Under the pieces are notes generated by a model. It searched no databases. It had not been told where the DNA came from and worked only from the letters and a program-made list of their open reading frames with translations. A program made the translations under genes and the position numbers. Of a stretch of DNA of 64,000 bases, positions 33,546 through 41,383 are shown piece by piece; positions within the stretch are counted from its first letter, which is position 1; each line of letters opens with the position of its first letter. The stretch lies in contig CAYJOL010000003.1 in the NCBI GenBank assembly GCA_964371785.1, forward strand, positions 372,001 to 436,000, read 5' to 3'. Source of the DNA: CAVQCT01 sp964371785 (GTDB lineage Bacteria > Zixibacteria > MSB-5A5 > GN15 > FEB-12).

Positions 33546-34523
33546 ATGGACACGTTTGCCCGATACCGCTTGGCGCAGAACGGAGAGAAGATGAAGAATT
33601 TTAGACGGTTCGCCTTGTTGACCACTCTCTGGACATATCTGTTGATATTCATGGGTGGTCTGGTCCGAGTGTCCGGAGCAGGACTGGGCTGTCCGGACTG
33701 GCCGAAGTGCTTCGGCCGATGGATACCGCCGACCAACGCGACACAGCTTCCACCCGGCATTGACCCATCCAAATTCAACTACACCCTTGCCTGGATCGAA
33801 TACATCAATCGCCTCGGTGGCGTTTTGCTCGGCATCCTGATGGTCATTGCCGCTGTCTGGGTGCTTGCCAAATACACGAAGTATCTTCGCATACTCATTC
33901 CGGTACTGGTGGCTGCATTGCTGACGGCGTTTCAGGGATGGCAGGGGAGCGTAGTGGTAGCATCGCAACTGGAACCGATTATCGTCACCGTGCACATGTT
34001 CCTCGCCCTCGTAATTGTCAGCTTAATGATCTACGCGACGTATGAGGCGTACTTGTTGGAACTGAGCGCTCCCGCGACACGCTTCGCGTTTCCCAGAAGC
34101 CTGTCTCTCTGGTTTGGGTCGCTCTGGTTGATTGCGTTGGTGCAAATCATCCTCGGCACGCAGATTCGGTCGGCCATCGAGGTAATCCAGGAACAATTTC
34201 CCCTGGAATCCGGGGCAGCCTGGCTGGCAAAAGTTGGCGCGATCAACCATGTGCATATGACTCTTGGTATTATCTTACTGGCGCTGTCATGGTATGTGTG
34301 GCAGGTCGCTTTCAGGTACAAGGACCAGCTGAGCCCGCTAATGCGACAGGCGACGGTTGGGATGGTGGTCATTGTGACGCTCCAACTCGTGTTAGGCATG
34401 CTTTTCATCCTGATGGGCATGTCGGCCTTGCGTCAGGTATTCCATCTTTGGCTCGCGAGCCTGTACATTGGACTAACGTTGCTGCTGTACACGACCACCA
34501 GGAGAAGGGAGGTTGAATCATGA
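33546..34523 (+). CDS. ctaA: Heme A synthase (COX15/CtaA family)
   Basis: This 325-residue membrane protein has eight helices in two repeats. Typical marks are GGLVRVSGAGLGCPDWPKCFG with the Cys pair, EYINRLGG with a heme-binding His/Glu region, VHMFLALVIV and, in the second half, NHVHMTLGIIL and FHLWLASLYIG. It oxidises the C8 methyl of heme O (made by CtaB) to heme A for CoxA. The ATG at 33546 has AGAGGT upstream; a second in-frame ATG 45 nt later is also possible. It overlaps the following SCO gene by 4 nt. Confidence 0.92.
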   Translation: MDTFARYRLAQNGEKMKNFRRFALLTTLWTYLLIFMGGLVRVSGAGLGCPDWPKCFGRWIPPTNATQLPPGIDPSKFNYTLAWIEYINRLGGVLLGILMVIAAVWVLAKYTKYLRILIPVLVAALLTAFQGWQGSVVVASQLEPIIVTVHMFLALVIVSLMIYATYEAYLLELSAPATRFAFPRSLSLWFGSLWLIALVQIILGTQIRSAIEVIQEQFPLESGAAWLAKVGAINHVHMTLGIILLALSWYVWQVAFRYKDQLSPLMRQATVGMVVIVTLQLVLGMLFILMGMSALRQVFHLWLASLYIGLTLLLYTTTRRREVES

Positions 34524-35125
34524 GTCGGCAGCGAACTATCTTCATGCGCGTCTTCGTCATCGCGATTGTCGTTCTCGGAATGGCCGCTGGAGCGTATCTG
34601 GTTATTCTCAGGGCCGAGCAATCACGGGCGGCGTTACCGGTGTTGGGAGCAGTCCCTGAGTTTGAACTGACCGCGCAGGACGGACGAACCTTCACGCGGC
34701 AGGATTTGCACGGAAAGATAAATGTCATGGACTTCATATTCACCCGATGTCAGGGGCCATGCCCGATCATGAGCGGCTATATGACCGAACTTTACAACCT
34801 TTATCAGAGCACCGATGAAGTCAGGTTTGTTTCCATTTCCGTAGATCCGGACTATGATTCGATCGGCGTGCTCCAGGCTTATGCTCGGCAGCACGGTGTG
34901 ACGGACGGCCGATGGACTTTTCTGACCGGTTCCATGGACAGGATAAAGTCGTTGAGCGAGCAGGGTTTCATGCTGGCTGCCGATGAACTGCCGGCAGGTC
35001 ACAGCACCAGATTCATTCTCGTCGACGGGGAAGGCAGCATCCGCGGCTATTACGATGGAACGGATCAGGCCAGTATCAATATCCTCAAATCGAATATCGC
35101 CCAGCTGGTGAAACAGCTCAAATGA
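34520..35125 (+). CDS. SCO1/SenC family protein (second copy)
   Basis: This 201-residue protein has an N-terminal membrane anchor (about 8-30) and a SCO domain with CxxxC as CQGPC in FTRCQGPCPIMSGYM and the distal His in GHSTRFILVD. It acts on the periplasmic side as a copper chaperone or thiol reductase for CuA maturation. Overlaps of 4 nt on both sides place it firmly in the ctaA-SCO-DUF420 assembly block. It lacks the C-terminal helix of the first SCO protein. Confidence 0.9.
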   Translation: MSRQRTIFMRVFVIAIVVLGMAAGAYLVILRAEQSRAALPVLGAVPEFELTAQDGRTFTRQDLHGKINVMDFIFTRCQGPCPIMSGYMTELYNLYQSTDEVRFVSISVDPDYDSIGVLQAYARQHGVTDGRWTFLTGSMDRIKSLSEQGFMLAADELPAGHSTRFILVDGEGSIRGYYDGTDQASINILKSNIAQLVKQLK

Positions 35126-35535
35126 CGGTACAAGATCTTCCGATGCTCAATGCCGCGTTGAACCTGCTCAGCGCGGTGCTTCTCCTGTTTGGCTATGTCA
35201 ACATCAGGCGGGGGAATCGGGGCGTTCACAAGAAATTCATGCTGGCGGCCCTTGTGTCCTCAGCCTGTTTCCTGACGAGCTATTTAATCTACCACAATGC
35301 CGTCGGCTCGGTACCGTACCCGTATCACAATTGGACCCGTCCTCTGTATTTTGCTATTCTTGTCCCGCACGTTCTATTGGCGGGCCTGATGGTTCCGTTT
35401 ATATTTGTCGTGGTGTGGCGGGCGTTCCATGATGACTTTATCCGACACAAACAATTAGCCCGAAAAGTCTGGCCGGTCTGGATGTTTGTATCTGTGAGCG
35501 GAGTCGTGATATACTTGATGCTCTATGTCTTGTGA
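35122..35535 (+). CDS. DUF420 domain membrane protein (CtaM-like oxidase assembly factor)
   Basis: This 137-residue protein has four membrane helices and the DUF420 pattern: LNLLSAVLLLFGY, the RRGNRGVHKKFMLAALVSS motif, FLTSYLIYH, and WTRPLYFAILVPHVLLAGLMVPF. In Firmicutes the DUF420 protein CtaM is needed for aa3 oxidase maturation; position here (last of the oxidase run, overlapping SCO) supports the same role. The gene ends 12 nt from the convergent secreted-protein gene; I see no clear terminator in that gap. Confidence 0.85.
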   Translation: MTVQDLPMLNAALNLLSAVLLLFGYVNIRRGNRGVHKKFMLAALVSSACFLTSYLIYHNAVGSVPYPYHNWTRPLYFAILVPHVLLAGLMVPFIFVVVWRAFHDDFIRHKQLARKVWPVWMFVSVSGVVIYLMLYVL

Positions 35536-35547
35536 CAGGCGGGGCCG

Positions 35548-38055
35548 TTACTTGATAATCACGAGTTTGCCAACCTGATTGCCGTAATCTGATTCCACCA
35601 CCCAGTAATACAGCCCGCTGACAACAGATTGCATGTTGCGGGAGATGAGGTCCCAGCTGTCCACCGACGCCGTACCGCTTCCGGCAGGCTCATTATGATC
35701 GATCCTTTTAACCAGATCGCCGTCCAGCGAAAAGATGGATAGGGTACACTTATCGGGGAGGTTGGCAAAATAGATCGCGCGCCCGCGTTCAATCCACAGA
35801 TCCGTGAAACGATTTTCATAACCCTGGGCATCGTAGTGAGCATCGGCTCGATACGGGTTGGGGTAGCAATATACATCCAACTTGCCGTCCTTGAGCACCT
35901 GGTTATCGCCATTGGGCAGAGCGAAGACTTCATAGAGGTTTTCGGCGGGCGAGGACTCCAACGGACTGAGCGATTTAGCCGGGTGACCGAAATCGAATGC
36001 CGTAACCGCTACGAAATACGGCACGGACGGCAGTAAGCCTTCTATTATGTACTCGTATTCGTAGTACCTCATCCGCCCCTGATCATCGACATCATTGGTG
36101 TCCAGTGTCGCATCGGGGTACATCTTGTGAATTTTGTTCGGATCCAGCAGGTCGGACTCATTGTAATCGACCATTGTAAAATAGTAATAGTTGCTGTCAA
36201 TTTCGAGCGGCTCAGCACGGGTGTAATCGAGCGGCTGGAAATCGGAACCGTACAGCGCTCTCAGCGAGTCGATCGTGAATGGAGTCTCGCGCAGGTCGTA
36301 CTCCATATGTTTTGGATTCCAGATATAGCGGTTATAGTCCTCTCGATCGTAAGACGCGATCATTGAGATATCTCCCGGTTCCTCCGATCGTCCGAGATGG
36401 ACCCGGTATCCTTCGAAATCCTTGATCAGGCTGAACGAATCAAAGTAGTTCTCAACATCCCGGCCGTTCCACTGGACCACAATTTTGCCCATTTCGCCGT
36501 GAACTCGAATCGGTGGCGGTGGTGGAGGCGTCGCGCCGCGGAAGTCCGGCACACCGTCGCCTTCATAGTACACCTGAAGTGAGTCCATCGTGGCTGGGTC
36601 CATGTACCAGAAAAATTTGCCCGAATCACCGTCGCCGTCGGTGTCGACCCCGGGATTGTCATAGATGCGCTTGGCCCAGCGAACATTGTCAATCAGGTCG
36701 TCGAAATTGAGATAATTCAGGAATGGATACGGGTCGTATGGATTGAAGAAATCATCGTACGCAGCGGCGTTCGTGTGAGCTTTCTCGCCAATAGAATAGA
36801 CAACTGTTACGTTTTTGGCACTGTGCGGCGGGATATCGAACGGACCGACTGAAAGCAGGAAATGGACAAAATGTCCTTCAGCGAGTTGCGTGGCGAACTC
36901 CGGCGGGCCAAGCCAGCCGTCTCTGGTGTGGTCTACGGCGGTAGTGTAGCCGCTGTAATCGATCTCAGGATGCGACATCATGTAATATTTGTCTTTGTCA
37001 CTCAGCGGGAGTCCCATACCGCCACCGGTGAATGAGCGGTACGGGTCTGTGCGAGTACCGGCCTTTCTTGGTCCCCAGTTGATGGCGGCATCGCTCACCC
37101 ACCAGTTAAAACTGCGCAGTTCAGCGCCGGAAGGCACGTGAAGCGGGGCAATCCCAAAGCAATTGACAGTTGAAAGCAAGCCCCAGTTTCGCCCCTCCGG
37201 ATGACCGTCGATGTCTACCACCCAGGCCGTGTTGAGCGCTTCCTTGCCCAGCTCCTCAAAATCGTAGCCGACTGAGTCGATAAACCCCTCCTGATCCTCG
37301 AGTCTCGGATAGGGTAATTCGGCTATATGGTTAATGCCACCGATGTGATACAACCCGAGAAAGGCACTCTGAATAGTCTGCTCGCCCAGATTGGTCAGTT
37401 TGTAGTCGACGATGATAAAGTCCTCGGCGTAATCGTAGGACCATGAGTAGCTCGTCTGGTCGACCCGGATATTGAGCGGCATATGGTACCGCCGGTCATA
37501 AGTGTTATATGGGACAAACGACTGGTATTGGAACGTGTCGGTGTATGCGGTGCTGAAGGTCACCTGGGATTTGGCGAGATAATCGCTATTGCCGGAAATA
37601 TTGGGTGTGATGTCTTTGAAATCCCCGGCGATGCCGTAATCCGGCCAGAATTCGCTTGGGAAGCCGTTCCACCAGCCTTCCCAGTTTACATCGAGATCAG
37701 CCGAGACAAGGGTGTCGTTTCCCAGCACACCGCCAACCCAAACACCGGTGTAGTAACCGTGTCTGATACGGCTATAGCGGGGGAAGTAGTAGCTGGCGGC
37801 AGTCCTTTTGAGGTCAGGGTCCTGAGCCCCGAACATGTTACCAAGAATCCCATTATTATTAATCACGTCCCAGAACTTGCCATTCTTGTGCAGACGGTAC
37901 TTTATTTCCGGAGCTGATTCAGCAGCCTTCGGGGCAATATACTTCCCGTCCGGAGGTCTCTCGGGATCCTGCGGATCGTAACTCTGTGAATATGTAACTT
38001 CCGGAGTGACAAAGGTGAGACAGACCAGAAGCTGCAAAAGCCGGAAGATTCTCAT
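35548..38055 (-). CDS. Large secreted protein with FlgD-like/type IX-like C-terminal domain
   Basis: This 835-residue protein has a signal peptide (RLLQLLVCLTFVTPEVTYS). Most of it is strand-rich and aromatic-rich with no enzyme motif I recognise. There is a calcium-binding-like DTDGDGDSG segment near residue 465, a Pro-run (about 510) before a fibronectin-like part, and a C-terminal 95-residue domain. That domain has YCYPNPYRAD, ANLPDKCTLSIFSLDGDLV and the ending GLYYWVVE...GNQVGKLVIIK. Such endings occur in FlgD-like Ig domains and in type IX secretion cargo of FCB bacteria. It is probably exported to the surface; the function is unknown. It lies convergent to the oxidase genes. Confidence 0.75.
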   Translation of the reverse strand: MRIFRLLQLLVCLTFVTPEVTYSQSYDPQDPERPPDGKYIAPKAAESAPEIKYRLHKNGKFWDVINNNGILGNMFGAQDPDLKRTAASYYFPRYSRIRHGYYTGVWVGGVLGNDTLVSADLDVNWEGWWNGFPSEFWPDYGIAGDFKDITPNISGNSDYLAKSQVTFSTAYTDTFQYQSFVPYNTYDRRYHMPLNIRVDQTSYSWSYDYAEDFIIVDYKLTNLGEQTIQSAFLGLYHIGGINHIAELPYPRLEDQEGFIDSVGYDFEELGKEALNTAWVVDIDGHPEGRNWGLLSTVNCFGIAPLHVPSGAELRSFNWWVSDAAINWGPRKAGTRTDPYRSFTGGGMGLPLSDKDKYYMMSHPEIDYSGYTTAVDHTRDGWLGPPEFATQLAEGHFVHFLLSVGPFDIPPHSAKNVTVVYSIGEKAHTNAAAYDDFFNPYDPYPFLNYLNFDDLIDNVRWAKRIYDNPGVDTDGDGDSGKFFWYMDPATMDSLQVYYEGDGVPDFRGATPPPPPPIRVHGEMGKIVVQWNGRDVENYFDSFSLIKDFEGYRVHLGRSEEPGDISMIASYDREDYNRYIWNPKHMEYDLRETPFTIDSLRALYGSDFQPLDYTRAEPLEIDSNYYYFTMVDYNESDLLDPNKIHKMYPDATLDTNDVDDQGRMRYYEYEYIIEGLLPSVPYFVAVTAFDFGHPAKSLSPLESSPAENLYEVFALPNGDNQVLKDGKLDVYCYPNPYRADAHYDAQGYENRFTDLWIERGRAIYFANLPDKCTLSIFSLDGDLVKRIDHNEPAGSGTASVDSWDLISRNMQSVVSGLYYWVVESDYGNQVGKLVIIK

Positions 38056-38399
38056 ATCGGAGCTATAATTCCTTTACCTCGCAAACGGCACAAGATAAGC
38101 AAATCGGTTCTGATTACAACAGATATTACCACGGGTGGCTATGAGATTTTAACTGCAGGAACAGTGACGTTGCTTGATCTGTGATGCGTTACTCTTTCTT
38201 TTTGGTGTCTATCTCATTGACGGATGAAGAGGGCAAACGTTGAACCAGTACTCCTTATTGGGTTCTCATTTACTTTACATCCTTAATTATACGTTAGTCG
38301 AGGCTTCATTTACTGCAAACTCCCGAAAAATGGAGAAAAAACGGTTGACATTGGGAGCCTCGTAACTATATTCCGTTCTAAATTTGAGGACGGGGTCTG
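38056..38399. other. Intergenic region upstream of the atp operon
   Basis: Separates the divergent secreted-protein gene and atpZ. It holds the strong atp promoter (listed separately) and a weak minus-strand pair (TTGTGC, then AATTAT) 9 nt before the secreted-protein ATG. No small gene is supported. Confidence 0.5.
38345..38372 (+). promoter_or_regulatory. Promoter of the F1Fo ATP synthase operon
   Basis: Perfect TTGACA (38345-38350), 16-bp spacer, TATATT (38367-38372). The predicted start near 38379 leaves a leader of about 20 nt containing GAGGACGGGG as ribosome binding site for atpZ. Confidence 0.8.
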
Positions 38400-38663
38400 T
38401 TGAACGCATTTAACCCTGGGCCCAACAACAAGTCCAACAGGGACTTAAGGCAAGTAAGCCTACTCGCCGCGGTGCCGGCGTTGTTATTAGCGGGACCGCT
38501 GGTTGGTTTTTTTATTGGCAAGTGGGCCGACCAGAAACTCCACACAGATCCATACCTATTAATTGTGGGTGTGTTTCTCGGTTTCGGTGCGGCTGGAGTG
38601 GAAATCTTCAAGCTGGTGAAGAAATCGGAAGCGATTGACAGAGAAGACAGAGATGAGAAGTAG
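38400..38663 (+). CDS. atpZ: AtpZ/AtpI family membrane protein
   Basis: This 87-residue protein starts at TTG (38400), the only start after the predicted transcription start. It has two membrane helices (about 20-40 and 50-70), with GPLVGFFIGKWADQKLHTDP, the GxxxGxxxD-type pattern of AtpZ/Ca-Mg transporter-like proteins. It is encoded first in ATP synthase operons and with AtpI is thought to help c-ring assembly or Mg2+ supply. Its end overlaps the atpI start. Confidence 0.85.
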   Translation: MNAFNPGPNNKSNRDLRQVSLLAAVPALLLAGPLVGFFIGKWADQKLHTDPYLLIVGVFLGFGAAGVEIFKLVKKSEAIDREDRDEK

Positions 38664-39066
38664 CTTCGACCTCGACTTTATAACCCGGACGCTCAAGACG
38701 GCTGGCATCGTCCTGCTTATCCTCTTGCCGTTCGGACTCTATTATTTCGGAGTATACCCTACTTTATCACTGTTTTTCGGCGGCGTCTGGGGGATGCTGA
38801 ATTTGCTGTTTCTCAGGCATTTGGTCACTGCGGTCATTCGTTCGGGTAGTGTCGACATCCCCCGAACGGCCCTGACCGCGTTGGTGAAATTCCCCCTGCT
38901 TTATGTCTCAGGCTACTTTCTTCTCAGCAACAGCCATTTCCAACCGGTTTACCTCTTAGCGGGATTCACAGCCGTGCTGGGCGTCATGGTGCTGAAAGTG
39001 TTTGGCCGGTGGTTCCTGCATCTGGATGAAGGCAGCACCCAAGAACCTGTGCAGAAGGTCGTTTAG
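38653..39066 (+). CDS. atpI: ATP synthase subunit I (AtpI-like)
   Basis: The ATG at 38653 overlaps the end of atpZ and has GACAGAG before it; the TTG at 38635 is less likely. The 137-residue protein has four membrane helices, the usual AtpI form, with the GVWGMLNLLFLRHLV segment after helix 2. AtpI assists assembly of the c-ring. Sequence conservation in this family is low; position between atpZ and atpB decides the call. Confidence 0.8.
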   Translation: MRSSFDLDFITRTLKTAGIVLLILLPFGLYYFGVYPTLSLFFGGVWGMLNLLFLRHLVTAVIRSGSVDIPRTALTALVKFPLLYVSGYFLLSNSHFQPVYLLAGFTAVLGVMVLKVFGRWFLHLDEGSTQEPVQKVV

Positions 39067-39068
39067 AT

Positions 39069-39917
39069 TTGAAGAAGACTCTCGGTTGGATATCCGGATT
39101 TTTGCTCTCCACGACATTTGCTATCTCATCCTTTGCCAGCGAGACTGCGGAACAGGCTGAGGGGCATGGTGGCGGACATGGAGGAGGTACCCACCTGCCG
39201 GACTTTATCGGGCTTTTTGTTCACAGCCCGGCGGCGAATGAGTGGAAAGCGGTCATTTTCGCGTTCTTTATCGCGATCGTATTCTGTATCGCATCGGTCG
39301 CGGTTTACCGCAAACGGCAAATGATTCCCGGCCCATTCCAGAATTTCATGGAGATTTTGGTCGAGGGGATGTACAACTTCCTCCAGACCGTTTTGGGCAA
39401 GGATGCGAGGTCCTACCTGCCGTTTCTGGGGACGTTGTTTTTCTATATTCTGGCCATGAATTTGATGGGACTGGTGCCGCTCGGTATGGCGCCATCCACC
39501 AATATCAACATCACCGCTTCGCTGGCCATACTGGTGTTTCTCTACGCTCAGTATACCGGCGTGAAGCGGTTGGGTATTGTCGGCTATCTGGATCATCTGG
39601 CCGGGCAGCCCCGTGACGCTATCGGCTGGAGTCTGGTAGTGCTGATGCTTCCCATGCATATCATAGGGGAGTTGGCCAAACCTTTCAGTCTGGCGCTCCG
39701 TCTGTTCGGGAACATTACCGGTGAGGATATTCTGGTGGCGGCATTTGTCGGATTAGGCGTTACGGCACTGGGATTTCTCCATTCGCCGATCGGCATACCG
39801 CTGAATATCCCGTTCATTCTCCTGGGGATTCTGCTTTCGACGATCCAGGCGCTGGTGTTCACATTGCTATCGACCGTGTATATTCTGATGATGTTGCCGC
39901 ACGAGGAACATCACTGA
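39069..39917 (+). CDS. atpB: ATP synthase Fo subunit a
   Basis: A TTG start at 39069, 2 nt after the atpI stop, gives 282 residues. An N-terminal signal-like helix is followed by a His/Gly-rich segment (GHGGGHGGGTHLPD). The family core has five helices with the essential Arg in LAKPFSLALRLFGNITGED and a conserved ending ALVFTLLSTVYILMMLPHEEHH. It forms the proton half-channels with the c-ring. The His-rich insert before the first core helix is longer than in enterobacteria, but common in FCB bacteria. Confidence 0.95.
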   Translation: MKKTLGWISGFLLSTTFAISSFASETAEQAEGHGGGHGGGTHLPDFIGLFVHSPAANEWKAVIFAFFIAIVFCIASVAVYRKRQMIPGPFQNFMEILVEGMYNFLQTVLGKDARSYLPFLGTLFFYILAMNLMGLVPLGMAPSTNINITASLAILVFLYAQYTGVKRLGIVGYLDHLAGQPRDAIGWSLVVLMLPMHIIGELAKPFSLALRLFGNITGEDILVAAFVGLGVTALGFLHSPIGIPLNIPFILLGILLSTIQALVFTLLSTVYILMMLPHEEHH

Positions 39918-39986
39918 CAGATAAAGACGACGTAAAGTAAGAAACAGACACACAACAATAACTATTTTCGGTGAGGAGTTAGAACA

Positions 39987-40220
39987 ATGGATTATCAGTC
40001 AATGTTGGCATGGGCACTGCCGATGGGCGTTGGTCTTGCTGCTGTAGGTTCCGGCCTCGGACTGGGACGTGCTGTCGGTTCGGCGATGGACGCTATTGGC
40101 CGTCAACCCGAAGCGGCTGGTAAGATTCAGACCGCCATGATTATCGGTGCGGCTCTTATCGAAGCGTTGACCATTTACGCGCTGGTGGTATTCTTCATCC
40201 TTCAGGGGAAAATAGGATAA
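39987..40220 (+). CDS. atpE: ATP synthase Fo subunit c
   Basis: This 77-residue hairpin of two membrane helices has the glycine-rich first helix (GVGLAAVGSGLGLGRAVGSA), the polar RQPEA loop (39-43) that contacts F1, and the ion-carrying E59 in AALIEALTIYALVV. The residue after E59 is Ala instead of the Ser/Thr of Na+-binding rings, so proton coupling is expected. The ATG has GTGAGGAG upstream. It is surrounded by slightly longer gaps than its neighbours (69 and 61 nt). Confidence 0.96.
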   Translation: MDYQSMLAWALPMGVGLAAVGSGLGLGRAVGSAMDAIGRQPEAAGKIQTAMIIGAALIEALTIYALVVFFILQGKIG

Positions 40221-40281
40221 GCAGCATTTCACGGCCGAGTGGCCGGTTAGCTCGAATACCAAAGATAAGGCATATCCAATA

Positions 40282-40764
40282 ATGAATATCCAATGGCAAT
40301 TACTTCTGACGCATGCAGTCGGCTTTCTGATTACGCTCTGGATCCTCAAGAAGTTCGCCTGGCGGCCGCTTTTGAATATGATGGATGAGCGCCGTCAAAA
40401 AATCATAGGTGAATTCAAGAAGATCGACGACGATCGGGCCGATGTCCAGCAGCTGGCAGCGCAATACGAGTCGAAGCTCAAGGAGATCGACAACGAGCGC
40501 CGGGCGAAACTGGTGGAAGCTGTCCATGAAGGCAAAGCGGTAGCAGAGGAAATCAAGACCGCGGCACATACCGAAGCCAGGCAGATTACCGAGCGCGCCA
40601 AAGGTGAGATTCAGCAGGATATCGCCAAGGCCCGGGTGCAGTTGAAGAACGATATGATTTCACTGACCGTGGCCGCGGCGGAGCGGATCATTAAAGAGAA
40701 ACTCGATGATGACAAGCATCGCAAACTCATCAGCGAGTACATTGACAACCTCGAGAAGGTCTGA
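40282..40764 (+). CDS. atpF: ATP synthase Fo subunit b
   Basis: This 160-residue protein has one N-terminal membrane helix (about 7-24, LLLTHAVGFLITLWILKKF), then WRPLLNMMDERRQKI and a long charged helix to the end, the dimeric right-handed coiled coil of the peripheral stalk. A single b gene is present; no b' paralogue is in the operon. It is followed 6 nt later by atpH. Confidence 0.95.
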   Translation: MNIQWQLLLTHAVGFLITLWILKKFAWRPLLNMMDERRQKIIGEFKKIDDDRADVQQLAAQYESKLKEIDNERRAKLVEAVHEGKAVAEEIKTAAHTEARQITERAKGEIQQDIAKARVQLKNDMISLTVAAAERIIKEKLDDDKHRKLISEYIDNLEKV

Positions 40765-40770
40765 TAGCCG

Positions 40771-41319
40771 ATGTTAGCCCAGCAAGTCGCAAAGAAATAC
40801 GCCGGAGCGCTGTTTATCGCCGCCAGAGAGAAAGGCATCCTGGATGCCGCGGCGGATCAGTTGGGAAGTCTCGGAGAACTGATCTCCAAGGACAACACCC
40901 TGCTCAGTTTTTTGAGCGCCCCTCAGGTGCTTGATGAAAACAAACATTCGGTGATACGCGACGTGTTCGGCCCCCGCATGAATCGCCTGTTTGTCGAGTT
41001 TCTGCTGGTGCTGGTCCGCAAGGGCCGGGTGAACTTCCTGCCCGAGGTGATCGACGAGTTCACGCGCATGTTCGAGGCTGAAATGGGACTCGGCCGCATA
41101 ACCGTTATTACGGCCGTGCCGCTGAATGAAAAAGAGCGCGCCGAACTGGTCAAGAAAATGGCCGTGAAGACCGGGCTGAAAATTATTCTCGAGGAGAAAA
41201 TTGACCCCTTGATTCTCGGCGGCATGATCCTGATTCTGCATAATGAAATCATCGATGGGTCCGTGAGGCGTGGTCTGGTTCTTGTCGAAAACCAGTTGAC
41301 TAAAGTGCGGGTGGCTTGA
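40771..41319 (+). CDS. atpH: ATP synthase F1 subunit delta
   Basis: This 182-residue protein has the OSCP/delta fold: VAKKYAGALFIAAREKG at the N-terminal helix bundle, LSFLSAPQVLDENK in the middle and the C-terminal motif KIILEEKIDPLILGGMIL close to the end. It joins the peripheral stalk to the top of F1. It lies in normal order between atpF and atpA. Confidence 0.95.
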   Translation: MLAQQVAKKYAGALFIAAREKGILDAAADQLGSLGELISKDNTLLSFLSAPQVLDENKHSVIRDVFGPRMNRLFVEFLLVLVRKGRVNFLPEVIDEFTRMFEAEMGLGRITVITAVPLNEKERAELVKKMAVKTGLKIILEEKIDPLILGGMILILHNEIIDGSVRRGLVLVENQLTKVRVA

Positions 41320-41383
41320 CGGCGCATCCGGATGACAGAAATAGCGAGTTTGAAAATCAAGCGTTGCTTGTAGGAGTAAGATA

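Noticed and set aside
39987..40220. Na+-coupled ATP synthase c-ring
   Set aside because: The residue after the key Glu (E59) is Ala, not Ser/Thr, so the Na+ ligand set is incomplete; proton coupling is the better call.
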